Assembly: GCA_009668225.1 (NCBI GenBank)
Contig: WJYK01000006.1
Span: forward strand, 186,001-250,000
Reading direction: 5' to 3'
DNA from: Enterobacteriaceae bacterium RIT693
Lineage (GTDB): Bacteria > Pseudomonadota > Gammaproteobacteria > Enterobacterales > Enterobacteriaceae
Length of the DNA stretch: 64,000 nucleotides
The position numbers were made by a program, and so were the translations under genes. The notes under the pieces are model-generated. The model had not been told where the DNA came from, made no database searches, and was given only the letters and a program-made list of their open reading frames with translations. Below, one piece after another: positions 19,037 to 28,408 of this stretch. Position 1 is the stretch's first letter, and each line of letters begins with the position of its first letter.

Positions 19037-19411
19037 ATGAGCATGTATGCAACCCTGGAAGAAGCCATTGATGCCGCGCGGGAGCAGTATCTTGCCGAAA
19101 ACCCAAGCGTGGATGAAGAGAGCGCCAGCGTCGAGCAGTTCAATTTCCAGAAGTACGTTTTGCAGGATGGTGACATCATGTGGCAGGCCGAGTTCTTTAC
19201 CGACGACAGCGAGGAAGGTGAATGCCTGCCGATGCTAAGCGGTGAAGCCGCACAAAGCGTGTTTGACGGCGATTTTGACGAGATTGAGCTGCGCCAGGAG
19301 TGGCTGGAAGAGAACACGCTACACGAGTGGGACGAAGGTGAGTTTCAGCTCGAGCCGCCGCTGGACACCGAAGAGGGCCAGGCGGCAGCTGACGAGTGGG
19401 ATGAGCGCTAG
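19037..19411 (+). CDS. msyB: Acidic protein MsyB
   Basis: Very acidic 124-residue protein, known in E. coli as a multicopy suppressor of secY and secA mutations. The start at 19037 (MSMYATLEEAIDAAREQYLA) is favoured over the ATG at 19031, because that one would leave no space after the GGAG ribosome site. Acidic blocks EFQLEPPLDTEEGQAA and EEGECLPML are family landmarks. Convergent with yceK, three bases apart. Confidence 0.95.
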   Translation: MSMYATLEEAIDAAREQYLAENPSVDEESASVEQFNFQKYVLQDGDIMWQAEFFTDDSEEGECLPMLSGEAAQSVFDGDFDEIELRQEWLEENTLHEWDEGEFQLEPPLDTEEGQAAADEWDER

Positions 19412-19414
19412 CCG

Positions 19415-19645
19415 CTATTCATAGGGCCCGTGGCTGGCGTCAATCGGCAGCAGCAGGGTGTCGAAGATCAGCGAAAACGGCAGGTCAAGCACGGTGATAT
19501 ATCGCCATGCACCTTCGCGTACGTCCCAGCGCACGCCGGGGTAGTACTGGTTACCGTGTCCCTGCCCCGGCACCGTTCTGCTAATAATGCTGCCGCAGCC
19601 GCTCAGCAGCAAGGTCATCACCAGCACCGCAATTATTTTACCCAC
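19415..19645 (-). CDS. yceK: Lipoprotein YceK (DUF1375)
   Basis: Small 76-residue lipoprotein. The GTG at 19645 is taken as the start because AGGAG lies seven bases upstream and the resulting length agrees with E. coli (75); the frame continues further upstream through a hairpin region without family support. Lipobox LLSGC near residue 16, followed by GSIISRTVPGQGHGNQYYPG and WDVREGAWRYITVLDLP, the DUF1375 signature. Function unknown. Confidence 0.9.
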   Translation of the reverse strand: MGKIIAVLVMTLLLSGCGSIISRTVPGQGHGNQYYPGVRWDVREGAWRYITVLDLPFSLIFDTLLLPIDASHGPYE

Positions 19646-19703
19646 GCACGCTCTCCTGTTTAGGAAGCGCTGAGTATAACCATCGCCGGATAAAAGGCAA
19701 AAA

Positions 19704-19815
19704 AATGCCGACCCGAAGGTCGGCATTGGCGGTTGCTGACAAAGAGGGAAAAAACGTGGTTTTTCCCTCTTTGTGGTTATCAGCCGTCTTAAATGCCGAC
19801 CCTGAGGTCGGCATT
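19704..19815. terminator. Cluster of three strong hairpins between opgH and yceK
   Basis: Hairpins: AATGCCGACC/GGTCGGCATT at 19704-19727 (loop CGAA), a 15-base perfect stem ACAAAGAGGGAAAAA / TTTTTCCCTCTTTGT at 19739-19774 (loop ACGTGG), and again AATGCCGACC/GGTCGGCATT at 19792-19815 (loop CTGA). On the minus strand the last one read (19727-19704) is followed by seven T, so it is a proper terminator for the opgGH message. The two outer stems are identical. Confidence 0.85.
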
Positions 19816-19831
19816 GTCACTTAGCTGCGGC

Positions 19832-22363
19832 TTACTTTGTCGTCAGCGCCAGCGGGTTAAGCTGAAGCTTTTTGTAGCTATCAACCCAGGAGGAATAGCG
19901 CTCCGGATTCGCCCACACGCGGTAATGCAGACGCGACATGGTCATCGGGTCGCTCAGCAGCACCAGCCGGCGGTCACGGTTGAGTTTGTCCGGCGTTTCG
20001 TTAAGCGCCTGCTCAACGTGACGGTCACGGGCAATCTCCAGCACCAGACTCTTACGGTGACGAGCCGTTGCCATCGCCGTGCTCAGGGCGTTAAACGACG
20101 GGTTAAACACCGCGTGCATAAAGCCATCGTCCAGCGTGCGGCTGCGATTCAGCTCCAGATAGTTCTCGGTGTCCACCAGCACCTGAGGCGGAGAATACTC
20201 TTCCGGAATCAGGAACAGTTTCCAGCGCTTGGTGCGCAGGCCAAGGCTAGCACGGCTCGACAGCACGGAAACGAACGGCGACAGGATCAGCGAGAACACA
20301 ATCGGCGCCAGCCAGAACAGGAAGCGCAGATCCAGCCACGCCATCCCCACCGCCCACACCAGGCCCAGCAGAAGCTGCGAGCCATGGCGCATGAAGGCTT
20401 CCCCCCACGGCGTGGAGTCATCGTCACGCTGCGGTGAGTTCCAGACCACTTCCCAGCCCAGGAACGCGCTGACCACAAACACGGTGTGGAACAGCATACG
20501 CACCGGCGCCAGCAGCACGGAGAACAGCACTTCAAGCAGCAGCGAGCAGGTCACGCGCAGGAAGCCGCCGTACTCCCTGGAGCCCTTGCACCAAATAAGG
20601 ATGATACTCAGCAGCTTCGGCAGGAACAGCAGAACCATCGTCGAGGCAAACAGCGCGATCGCCAGCTCTGGACGCCACTGCGGCCAAACCGGGAACAGCT
20701 GCCGCGGCTGCAGGAAGTACTGCGGCTCGGTCAGGGCATGCACGACCTGCAGCGCAGTCGACAGCGCCAGGAACATAAACCACAGCGGCGCAGACAGGTA
20801 AGACATCACGCCCGTCAGGAATACCGCACGGTGTACCGGGTGCATCCCTTTCACCAGGAACAGGCGGAAGTTCATCAGGTTACCCTGGCACCAGCGGCGG
20901 TCGCGTTTCAGCTCGTCCAGCAGGTTCGGCGGCAGTTCTTCGTATGAGCCAGGCAGATCGTAGGCAATCCATACGCCCCAGCCGGCACGACGCATCAGCG
21001 CCGCTTCTACGAAGTCGTGGGAAAGAATCGAACCAGCAAAGTTACCTTCACCCGGCAGCGGTGCCAGCGCACAGTGCTCAATGAAAGGCTTCACGCGAAT
21101 AATCGCGTTATGGCCCCAGTAGTGGGATTCCCCCAGCTGCCAGAAGTGCAAGCCTGCGGTAAACAGAGGCCCATATACGCGTGTCGCAAACTGTTGGCAA
21201 CGCGCGTACAGCGTGTCCATACCCGATGCTTTTGGTGAAGACTGGATAATACCGGCCTTCGGGTTAGCTTCCATCAGGCGTACAAGGTTGGTCAGACAGT
21301 CACCGCTCATCACGGAGTCGGCGTCCAGCACCACCATGTAGCTGTATTGGTTACCCCAGCGGCGGCAGAAATCATCGATGTTACCGCTTTTGCGTTTCAC
21401 GCGGCGGCGGCGGCGGCGGTAGAAGATTTGCCCCTCGCCCTGCACTTCAGCGATAAGCTCCATCCAGGCTTTCTGCTCGGCGACGCAGATATCCGGATTG
21501 TAGCTGTCGCTCAAAATATATACGTCAAAGTGCGCCTGCTGCCCGGTTGCCTTCACGGACTCCCAGGTCGCCCTCAAACCCGCAAACACGCGATCCACGT
21601 CTTCATTACAAATCGGCATGATAAGCGCGGTACGGTGTTCCGGGTTAATCGGCTCATCCCCTACCGTTGACGCAGAAATGCTGTACTTGTCTTTGCCCAT
21701 CAGCAACTGCAGGAAGCCCATCAGCGCGGTCCAGAAACCGGCAGAAACCCAGCAGAAAAGCACCGCAAACAGAATCAGGATGCCGCTTTGCAGAATATAC
21801 GGCAGCAGCTGCATAAAGGAGACCCACAAATCCTGGCCACCCATGTCTGTTGGGTTAATCAGCGCCCAACCCTGATACGGAAGAATCGTCTTCATATACC
21901 AGGTTGCTACCACGGTTTGTGCCAGCGTCAGGATCAGCAGAATGTAGCGGCGGATAGTGCCGACAGTACGCCATTTCTGCTCGGAGGCTTCCTCTTCTTT
22001 TGAGGCAAATTTCGACTTCGTATCACGGCCAAGCAGGCGGTCCCAGAAACGGCCAATCGGGTTGGTACGCCATGGGTCCGGGAACATAGAAGCGCGCGTC
22101 GCTTTCGGCATTGCCTGAAGCTGGGGGCGCCCTTCCTCATCGGGGATCAATTGCTCACCGTCGAGGGAACCCGGCCAGCTCGCCTCGAGGCGAGCTTTTA
22201 CCGATGCAAGAGGAGAATCATCCGCTCGTTCGTAGTGGTGCTGCTGCGCGTCTAGCGCCTCATGCACCGCCTGAAGATCGGATGCAGGAAGACCCGCCTT
22301 CTGCTCAGCAGAAAGCGGAAGTGCCTCAATGTAATCGGGCAAGAATTCAGTAGACTTATTCAT
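19832..22363 (-). CDS. opgH: Glucans biosynthesis glucosyltransferase OpgH (MdoH)
   Basis: Polytopic inner-membrane glucosyltransferase (GT2) that polymerises UDP-glucose into the beta-1,2 backbone of osmoregulated periplasmic glucans; in E. coli it also couples UDP-glucose level to cell size through FtsZ. The 843-residue product contains DADSVM (DxD-type, about residue 345), [12 protein letters not shown] and the processive glycosyltransferase motif RRWCQGN (QxxRW-related, about residue 500). Several membrane helices flank the domain. The start [17 protein letters not shown] overlaps the opgG stop by 8 bases, as in E. coli. Confidence 0.97.
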   Translation of the reverse strand: MNKSTEFLPDYIEALPLSAEQKAGLPASDLQAVHEALDAQQHHYERADDSPLASVKARLEASWPGSLDGEQLIPDEEGRPQLQAMPKATRASMFPDPWRTNPIGRFWDRLLGRDTKSKFASKEEEASEQKWRTVGTIRRYILLILTLAQTVVATWYMKTILPYQGWALINPTDMGGQDLWVSFMQLLPYILQSGILILFAVLFCWVSAGFWTALMGFLQLLMGKDKYSISASTVGDEPINPEHRTALIMPICNEDVDRVFAGLRATWESVKATGQQAHFDVYILSDSYNPDICVAEQKAWMELIAEVQGEGQIFYRRRRRRVKRKSGNIDDFCRRWGNQYSYMVVLDADSVMSGDCLTNLVRLMEANPKAGIIQSSPKASGMDTLYARCQQFATRVYGPLFTAGLHFWQLGESHYWGHNAIIRVKPFIEHCALAPLPGEGNFAGSILSHDFVEAALMRRAGWGVWIAYDLPGSYEELPPNLLDELKRDRRWCQGNLMNFRLFLVKGMHPVHRAVFLTGVMSYLSAPLWFMFLALSTALQVVHALTEPQYFLQPRQLFPVWPQWRPELAIALFASTMVLLFLPKLLSIILIWCKGSREYGGFLRVTCSLLLEVLFSVLLAPVRMLFHTVFVVSAFLGWEVVWNSPQRDDDSTPWGEAFMRHGSQLLLGLVWAVGMAWLDLRFLFWLAPIVFSLILSPFVSVLSSRASLGLRTKRWKLFLIPEEYSPPQVLVDTENYLELNRSRTLDDGFMHAVFNPSFNALSTAMATARHRKSLVLEIARDRHVEQALNETPDKLNRDRRLVLLSDPMTMSRLHYRVWANPERYSSWVDSYKKLQLNPLALTTK

Positions 22364-23909
22364 TGGCAGGCAGCTGATAGCTCCAGGTTTCACTCAGTGT
22401 CCGATCGCCGTTGACCAGCGCAGCACGCATATCCGTCGTCTTCTTCTCGTCCTTCAGCTTCACGCGCAGCGTTAAACGCCAGCCTTTTGTGACCGGGTTA
22501 TAACGCACCTGGCTATCGACTATTTCACCGTTATCGCCAATGCTGGTCTGCGCGGTAACCGGGGTATCGGTCGGCAGTTTTTTCATTTCCGCACCGGTAA
22601 AGTCCACCACAAACGCAATGGTACCGTCCGGCTGACGGATCAGGTTAGACTGCTTAACGTCACCGGTTGAACGGCGGGTTTGCAGAACATACGCGTTATC
22701 CGGCGCATGCATTTTATCTTCATCGCGGCTAAAGGTGATGGTGTACTTAAAGTTCATCTCTTTACCAGGATCCGGCAGTTGATCCGGCGTCCAGTAGGCG
22801 ACGATGTTGTCGTTAGTTTCATCGTTCGTTGGGATTTCAACCAGTTCTACACGGCCCTTACCCCAATCCCCGACCGGGGCAACCCACGCGCTCGGACGCT
22901 GATCGTAACGATCGTCTAAATCTTCAAAGCGAGAGAACTGACGGCCACGCTGCAGCAGGCCAAAACCAACCGGATTTTCCGTTGCGTATGAGCTTACGGC
23001 AAGGTGTTTCGGGTTGTTCAGCGGACGCCAGATCCATTCACCGTTACCTGCGTGAATAGACAGACCATTGGAGTCATGCAGCTCCGGGCGGAAGTTAGTG
23101 GTTGGGGACGGCTGGTTTGGCCCAAACAGGAACATACTGGTTAGCGGTGCCACACCCAGCTTGCCGACTTTATCGCGCAGATAGACTTTAGACTGCACGT
23201 TCACCACGGTGTCACGCCCAGGGGTGATAACAAAACGGTAAGCACCGGTCGCTCGTGGGGAATCAAGCAATGCGTACAAGGTTAACGTTTTATCCGTTGG
23301 TTTCGGACGTTCAATCCAGTATTCACGGAAGCGCGGGAACTCTTCACCTGACGGTAAAGCGGTATCAATGGCCAGCCCACGGGCAGACAGGCCATAAACC
23401 TGGCCAGCGCCAATTACGCGGAAATAACTCGCTCCGAGCATGCTGACAATTTCATCGTTCTTATCTTTGCTATTGATCGGATAGAGCACTTTGAATCCGG
23501 CAAAACCGAGATCTTTAACGGTGTCTTTATCGTGCTTTACATCACCGAAGTTAAAATAGTCCGGGCTGTATTTGATCTTGTGCACCGCGGTAGCGGTCAC
23601 TTCATTGATCGCCACCGGCGAATCGAAGTACATCCCCTGGTGGTAGAATTCGAGCTTGAATGGGGTCTTAATGTTGTTCCAGTAAGCTTTGTCATGATTG
23701 AACTGGATCTGCTGGTAGTCCGCGTATTTCATGTCGCGGAATTGCGAAGGCAGGTTGCTTTTCGGAGCTTCATAGCTCTTACCCGCTAAGGTTTTCGCCT
23801 GTTTTGCGACGTCGTCGATAGTGAAGGCCCAAACCGAGGTGGTATAAAGGGACAACATTACGGCCGCGCCTAACCAGCGCACTTTCATCATATTTGCTTT
23901 ATGTTTCAT
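22356..23909 (-). CDS. opgG: Glucans biosynthesis protein OpgG (MdoG)
   Basis: Periplasmic beta-sandwich protein required for branching and release of periplasmic glucans. It has a Sec signal peptide ending SVWA-F, then [37 protein letters not shown] and the conserved [19 protein letters not shown] region. The start is uncertain: ATG 23909 gives 517 residues; the ATG pair at 23891 (MMKVRWLGA) gives 511, the length annotated for E. coli; a GTG at 23921 is also in frame. First gene of opgGH, divergent from opgC. Confidence 0.96.
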   Translation of the reverse strand: MKHKANMMKVRWLGAAVMLSLYTTSVWAFTIDDVAKQAKTLAGKSYEAPKSNLPSQFRDMKYADYQQIQFNHDKAYWNNIKTPFKLEFYHQGMYFDSPVAINEVTATAVHKIKYSPDYFNFGDVKHDKDTVKDLGFAGFKVLYPINSKDKNDEIVSMLGASYFRVIGAGQVYGLSARGLAIDTALPSGEEFPRFREYWIERPKPTDKTLTLYALLDSPRATGAYRFVITPGRDTVVNVQSKVYLRDKVGKLGVAPLTSMFLFGPNQPSPTTNFRPELHDSNGLSIHAGNGEWIWRPLNNPKHLAVSSYATENPVGFGLLQRGRQFSRFEDLDDRYDQRPSAWVAPVGDWGKGRVELVEIPTNDETNDNIVAYWTPDQLPDPGKEMNFKYTITFSRDEDKMHAPDNAYVLQTRRSTGDVKQSNLIRQPDGTIAFVVDFTGAEMKKLPTDTPVTAQTSIGDNGEIVDSQVRYNPVTKGWRLTLRVKLKDEKKTTDMRAALVNGDRTLSETWSYQLPANE

Positions 23910-24186
23910 ATTAACCAGCACATCCCCCTTTGTGTGCTTAAATCAATCTATCCATTTTAATGGAAACTTTTGCTTTCCGACAACCAAATCACCGCTTTGT
24001 TCAGCGTACTGGCTCAGGGTTTAAGCAAAATAAAGACAACTGCTTACGCTTTAAGAGTTCACCCTGGCGACAGGATGACACGCTTAGTGTAGGGTTGCCA
24101 CGAATATGTAGACTGAACTGGACTTTTAGCCTGATAGGATAGGGTCTTAAGGATAAGACGAATAGTCTGAAAATGTCTGGAGTATT
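23910..24186. other. Divergent promoter region opgG / opgC
   Basis: About 280 bp between divergent genes for periplasmic glucan synthesis and modification. It should hold the osmotically controlled opgGH promoter and the opgC promoter. No operator was recognised with confidence. Confidence 0.5.
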
Positions 24187-25347
24187 ATGAGTAACGCACC
24201 GCAACAACGTGAGTTTTTCCTGGATTCTATCCGGGCATGGTTGATGCTACTGGGCATCCCGTTCCACATTTCGCTTATCTATTCGAGCCACCACTGGCAC
24301 GTGAATAGCGCGATGCCTTCTGCAAGCCTGACGCTATTTAATGATTTTATTCACGCGTTTCGCATGCAGGTGTTCTTCGTTATTTCTGGTTATTTTTCCT
24401 ACATGTTATTTCTGCGCTACCCGCTAAAACGCTGGTGGACAGTACGCGTAGAGCGGGTCGGCATTCCCATGCTGACGGCCATTCCGCTGCTGACGCTGCC
24501 TCAGTTTCTGATGCTGCAATATATTAACGACAAAGCGGGCCTGTGGCATACGCTCACCGGCTACCAAAAATACAACACGCTGGTGTGGGAACTGGTGTCT
24601 CACCTGTGGTTTTTGCTGGTACTGGTGATATTAACAACGCTAGGCATGGTTTTGTTTCAAAAAATTAATGATTTTATAATTCGAAACGAAAAGAATAATA
24701 ATTCACCAATTACGCTGGGAAAACTCTCAATTCTGTTCTTAGGCTTTGGCATTTTATATGCCGCTGTACGGCGAATGATTTTTATTATCCACGCGCCTTT
24801 ATTAAGCGATGGGCTGTTTAATTTCGTTGTGATGCAAACGCTGTTCTATTTGCCGTTCTTTATGCTCGGGGCGCTCACCTTCAAACGCGAGTCGCTGAAG
24901 ATACTGTTTACTACGCCTTCGCGCTGGAGCATGGTGGGCGCAACATGCGCCTTTGCCGCATATTTGTTAAACCAGCGCTACGGCAGCGGTGACGCCTGGA
25001 TGTACGAAACGGAAAGCGTGATCACCATGCTTATGGGGCTATGGATGGTCAATGTGGTGTTCTCGCTGGGCTACAAGATGCTGAATTTTAAATCAGCACG
25101 GGTAACCTATTTCGTCAATGCATCGCTGTTTATTTATCTGGTGCACCATCCGCTAACGCTGTTCTTTGGCGCATTTATTACGCCACACATTACGTCCAAT
25201 ATTTTGGGCTTCTTTAGCGGACTGGTGTTTGTTGTCGGCATTGCGCTGCTGCTCTATGAGCTTCATTTACGCATTCCGCTTCTTCGCTTCCTGTTTTCCG
25301 GCAAGCCGAAACAGAAGACCGTTGCGCCGCAATCATTTGCCGGGTAA
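24187..25347 (+). CDS. opgC: Glucans biosynthesis protein C, succinyltransferase OpgC
   Basis: Ten-helix inner-membrane acyltransferase (acyltransferase 3 family) that transfers succinyl groups onto periplasmic glucans. The 386-residue product starts [20 protein letters not shown] with the family's N-terminal R/D-x-x-R motif near residues 12-16 and [15 protein letters not shown], conserved histidines in the first helices. Convergent with ymdB and divergent from opgGH. Confidence 0.95.
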   Translation: MSNAPQQREFFLDSIRAWLMLLGIPFHISLIYSSHHWHVNSAMPSASLTLFNDFIHAFRMQVFFVISGYFSYMLFLRYPLKRWWTVRVERVGIPMLTAIPLLTLPQFLMLQYINDKAGLWHTLTGYQKYNTLVWELVSHLWFLLVLVILTTLGMVLFQKINDFIIRNEKNNNSPITLGKLSILFLGFGILYAAVRRMIFIIHAPLLSDGLFNFVVMQTLFYLPFFMLGALTFKRESLKILFTTPSRWSMVGATCAFAAYLLNQRYGSGDAWMYETESVITMLMGLWMVNVVFSLGYKMLNFKSARVTYFVNASLFIYLVHHPLTLFFGAFITPHITSNILGFFSGLVFVVGIALLLYELHLRIPLLRFLFSGKPKQKTVAPQSFAG

Positions 25348-25355
25348 TACACAGC

Positions 25356-25382
25356 AGGCCGGGTGATCGATTCCGGCCTTTT
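25356..25382. terminator. Terminator between convergent opgC and ymdB
   Basis: AGGCCGG (25356-25362) pairs with CCGGCCT (25373-25379), loop of ten bases, followed by TTTTA on the plus strand. Confidence 0.7.
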
Positions 25383-25443
25383 ACTATCTACGCGCTGAGA
25401 AGCGTAGCCTTCCTGGATTGAAAATTTATGAAGGCTTGATGAT

Positions 25444-25974
25444 TTATTTATGACAACCGGCTGCAATCTGCTGATAAATCTGCGTGTTTTCATCATCAAA
25501 GCAGACAAACACCACGCTTTCCGGCAGCGGGCGTAGGCCGATATATTTATAGACGGTATCCCAGGCTATGCGCGCCGCCTGTGCCTTCGGGAAGCCATAA
25601 ACCCCGGTGCTTATCGCCGGGAAAGCAATAGTGCGATAGCCATTAGCGGCGGCTAAATCCAGGCTGTTGCGATAGGCAAGCTCCAGAAGTTCAGCCTCGT
25701 TCTGCTCTCCGCCGTGCCATACCGGCCCCACGGCGTGAATAACCGCTTTTACTGCAATGTTTCCGGCTTCGGTGATAACCGCATGGCCAGGGGCGCATTC
25801 GCCCTGGAGCTGGCGTACCGCTTTACAGGCTTCCAACAGCGCAGGTCCGGCGGCACGATGAATCGCCCCGTCCACTCCCCCACCGCCCATCAGCGAAGGG
25901 TTTGCCGCGTTGACGATCACATCAACCTCAATCTGTGTGATATCCCCCTGGACTACCTGTATGCGTGCACTCAT
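25444..25974 (-). CDS. ymdB: O-acetyl-ADP-ribose deacetylase / RNase III inhibitor YmdB
   Basis: Macrodomain protein that hydrolyses O-acetyl-ADP-ribose and, in E. coli, down-regulates RNase III. The 176-residue product starts [20 protein letters not shown] and has the ADP-ribose binding motifs [19 protein letters not shown] (about residues 22-40) and [11 protein letters not shown] (about residues 119-129). A longer frame from 26088 lacks homology; GGAGAATGG sits before the chosen start. Confidence 0.94.
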   Translation of the reverse strand: MSARIQVVQGDITQIEVDVIVNAANPSLMGGGGVDGAIHRAAGPALLEACKAVRQLQGECAPGHAVITEAGNIAVKAVIHAVGPVWHGGEQNEAELLELAYRNSLDLAAANGYRTIAFPAISTGVYGFPKAQAARIAWDTVYKYIGLRPLPESVVFVCFDDENTQIYQQIAAGCHK

Positions 25975-26088
25975 TAACCATTCTCCAACTGTACTTTGCC
26001 GTAGTCTATTCTCGTCAGACGGGGCGCGTACATGACTATTATCGTTTCCGGACATTTCAACTTTTAAACATGTTCGGATATCAGCCAC

Positions 26089-26111
26089 AAAAAGCCCCGC
26101 CTTAACGGGGC
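26089..26111 (-). terminator. Rho-independent terminator after the siderophore receptor gene
   Basis: On the minus strand GCCCCG (26111-26106) pairs with CGGGGC (26099-26094), followed by TTTTTG. It separates the receptor gene from ymdB. Confidence 0.88.
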
Positions 26112-26124
26112 ATTTGTTATTGGA

Positions 26125-28341
26125 TTAGAAATCAACAGTCATGGAAAGTTTCAAGGTACGTGGGTCGCTTTGCGTAATGTACGAGCCGCTGTCGTCGATG
26201 GACGCCCAGTATTTCTCGTTGGTCACGTTTTCCACGTTGGCACGCCAGGTCAGCGTCTGGTCGTTTACCTTCGTGCTGTAACGCACGCCGAGATCGAGTC
26301 GCGTCCAGCCGTTGAGCTTCAGGCTGTTGTCCACGTTGACATACTGAGAGCCGGTGCGGATAAGCGTCCCGGTCGCGGTCAGGTTCTGCACCCACGGCAG
26401 ATCCCATTCGCCGCCTACGGACCAGGAGTAGCGTGGCACACCGATAGCGTCGTTACCGTCATAGGTTCCGCCGCTGGTCTTAACCATTTCAGGCTCAAGC
26501 CACAGCGCACTGCCCAGCAGACGTACGCCGTACATCGGCTCACCAAAGACGTTCAGCTCCATACCGCGGCTACGCTGCTCACCGTAGAGGCCGTAAACGT
26601 TGTTGCTGTCGACCATCCCCACCGGCTTTTTGATCTCAAACAGCGCCATGCTCCCGCCCACGCGGCCGAAGTCCATCTTCACACCGACTTCGTTCTGCTT
26701 CGACTGCACGATACCGACCACGTTACCGGCATTGGTCGCTTTCAACGTTGCCGTTGGGCCAGGCTGCAGTGCTTCAATATGGTTAGCATAGAAGGAAACC
26801 GGCTCCCACGGCTTCACCACCAGGCCATAAACCGGCGTAACGTTGAAAGCGTCAAAGCGCGACTTCGTGTCTTCGACGCCGGTATAGCTGTAGTTACGAA
26901 CCCGCACTTCCTGGCGACGGGCCCCCAGGGTCAACAGGACCTTACCATCCAGCGCAGAGAGCGTGTCGGAAAGAGACACGCCGCCGGTAATCGTGCGGCT
27001 ACGCTGGGTTGGATCGTCCATATCGCTGCCGGAAGCGACCGTCGGAAAACGGCTGAGGTCGATATAAGACGGGTCGTAGATGTTATTCCCGACGGCAGTT
27101 TTACTGGACGACATGGTGTAGGCCGCGCGGGTTTTTCGGTACACGCCTGAATAGCCGAGGTTCACGCTGTGGCCGATAAAGCCGGTATCAAACTTACCTC
27201 TCACCCCGCCCATGCCGGAGAAAGCGTCGGCGATGTAGCGCGTAGAAAGGCGCGTCTGGCTGGTATTGCCGTTGTTATCAACAAACTTTGGCACGCTGTA
27301 ATTGCCACGCTCGTCGGTTTCGCTGGTGCCCAGCGCGCCATAAAGCGTCCAGTTGTCCTGCAAATCGTACTCGCTGTGCAGGGCGGCAAAACGGCTGCTC
27401 ATATCTGAGTAAACCCAAGGCTGCCCGTAGTTTGTGCGGTTATCCGGCACGTCAGGCATCGCCGTAATCGCCCCAACGCCAACGCCGATACGCCCATTAT
27501 GCACCGTCATTTTCTGATAGCCGCCGTCGAAGGAAGTCCGCAGCTTCTCGCCTTTGTAATCGAGCCCAACGCTTGCCAGCGACGTTCTGTCCTTCTGGCC
27601 ATGAACTTCGCTTTCGCCCTCGCGGTGAAGCAGGTTAACTCGCGCACCAAACTGGTCGTTATCGCCAAACCTACGCCCCGTATCCAGCGTGCCGCCAATC
27701 TGCGAGCGCCCGGTATAATCCACGCCAATCTGGGTATGCGGCTCGCTTCCCGCCCGCTTAGGCTCGATATTGATCGCCCCGCCCACGCCAGAGCCACCCG
27801 GCGGCACGCCGTTCAGAAACGCCGTGGAACCCTTAATAACCTCCACGCGCTCCGCAATGGCCGTGCTTGTTATCTGACGCGGCAGCACGCCGTAAAGTCC
27901 GCCGTAAGAAATATCGTCGCCGTCGAGCAGGAAACCTCGGATGCGGTAGGATTCGCCGAAGTTACCGTAGCTGCGCACGGGCTGCACGGTGGCGTCGTTG
28001 CGAATAATGTCGCTGATAGTATTGGCCTGCTTATCCTCAATCATTTTTGAGGTATAGCCGATAACGTTAAACGGCACGTTGCTCGCATCCTGTTCACCGA
28101 GCATGCCCAGGCGCCCGCCGTTGGCTACCTGCCCTTCCAGGTAAGCCGGGACCAGATCGTTACCGCCCGCGCTGAACTGATTATCCGGGGTAGCCGTTAC
28201 GGTAATCGTCTCTTCTGTAGCGGCAGTTTTTTGCTGAGTGTTTTCCTGCATCGAAGCAACGGCAGGCAGGCAGGAGGCAGCGATCAGTGCTGCAATCAGG
28301 CGAAGTTTAAACCCGGCCTGATGAGAAGGTTGGTGAGGCAT
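26125..28341 (-). CDS. TonB-dependent siderophore receptor (hydroxamate type, FcuA/FoxA-like)
   Basis: Outer-membrane gated porin for an Fe(III)-siderophore. The 738-residue product has a Sec signal peptide (about residues 1-29, ends VASM), a TonB box ETITVTA (about residues 44-50), a plug domain (NVIGYTSKMIEDKQANTISD, IRGFLLDGDDISYGGLYG, VEVIKGSTAFLNGVPPGGSG), and a beta-barrel that ends in Phe (SMTVDF). The plug motif VPPGGSGVGGAIN and the barrel resemble ferrichrome/ferrioxamine receptors such as FcuA. The substrate is inferred from the fhuB/fhuD-like neighbours. A Fur-like box lies directly upstream. It is not present at this place in E. coli. Confidence 0.9.
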   Translation of the reverse strand: MPHQPSHQAGFKLRLIAALIAASCLPAVASMQENTQQKTAATEETITVTATPDNQFSAGGNDLVPAYLEGQVANGGRLGMLGEQDASNVPFNVIGYTSKMIEDKQANTISDIIRNDATVQPVRSYGNFGESYRIRGFLLDGDDISYGGLYGVLPRQITSTAIAERVEVIKGSTAFLNGVPPGGSGVGGAINIEPKRAGSEPHTQIGVDYTGRSQIGGTLDTGRRFGDNDQFGARVNLLHREGESEVHGQKDRTSLASVGLDYKGEKLRTSFDGGYQKMTVHNGRIGVGVGAITAMPDVPDNRTNYGQPWVYSDMSSRFAALHSEYDLQDNWTLYGALGTSETDERGNYSVPKFVDNNGNTSQTRLSTRYIADAFSGMGGVRGKFDTGFIGHSVNLGYSGVYRKTRAAYTMSSSKTAVGNNIYDPSYIDLSRFPTVASGSDMDDPTQRSRTITGGVSLSDTLSALDGKVLLTLGARRQEVRVRNYSYTGVEDTKSRFDAFNVTPVYGLVVKPWEPVSFYANHIEALQPGPTATLKATNAGNVVGIVQSKQNEVGVKMDFGRVGGSMALFEIKKPVGMVDSNNVYGLYGEQRSRGMELNVFGEPMYGVRLLGSALWLEPEMVKTSGGTYDGNDAIGVPRYSWSVGGEWDLPWVQNLTATGTLIRTGSQYVNVDNSLKLNGWTRLDLGVRYSTKVNDQTLTWRANVENVTNEKYWASIDDSGSYITQSDPRTLKLSMTVDF

Positions 28342-28369
28342 CTAAAGTCCCTGGTAAAATTTAAAATTC

Positions 28370-28388
28370 AATAATGAGAACGATTCTG
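28370..28388 (-). promoter_or_regulatory. Fur box upstream of the receptor gene
   Basis: AATAATGAGAACGATTCTG matches the 19-bp Fur consensus GATAATGATAATCATTATC at 13 positions and lies in the 67-bp gap between the permease stop and the receptor start. Iron-dependent repression of the receptor is therefore expected. Confidence 0.75.
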
Positions 28389-28408
28389 ATTTTGATTGTC
28401 GTTACCCG

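Noticed and set aside
19793-20437. 214-codon plus-strand ORF at the 3' end of opgH
   Set aside because: Antisense shadow of opgH, rich in Arg, Gln and His with no domain.
26170-27150. 326-codon plus-strand ORF inside the siderophore receptor gene
   Set aside because: Antisense shadow of the receptor gene; composition is His/Arg/Val-rich, typical of antisense frames in GC-rich genes.
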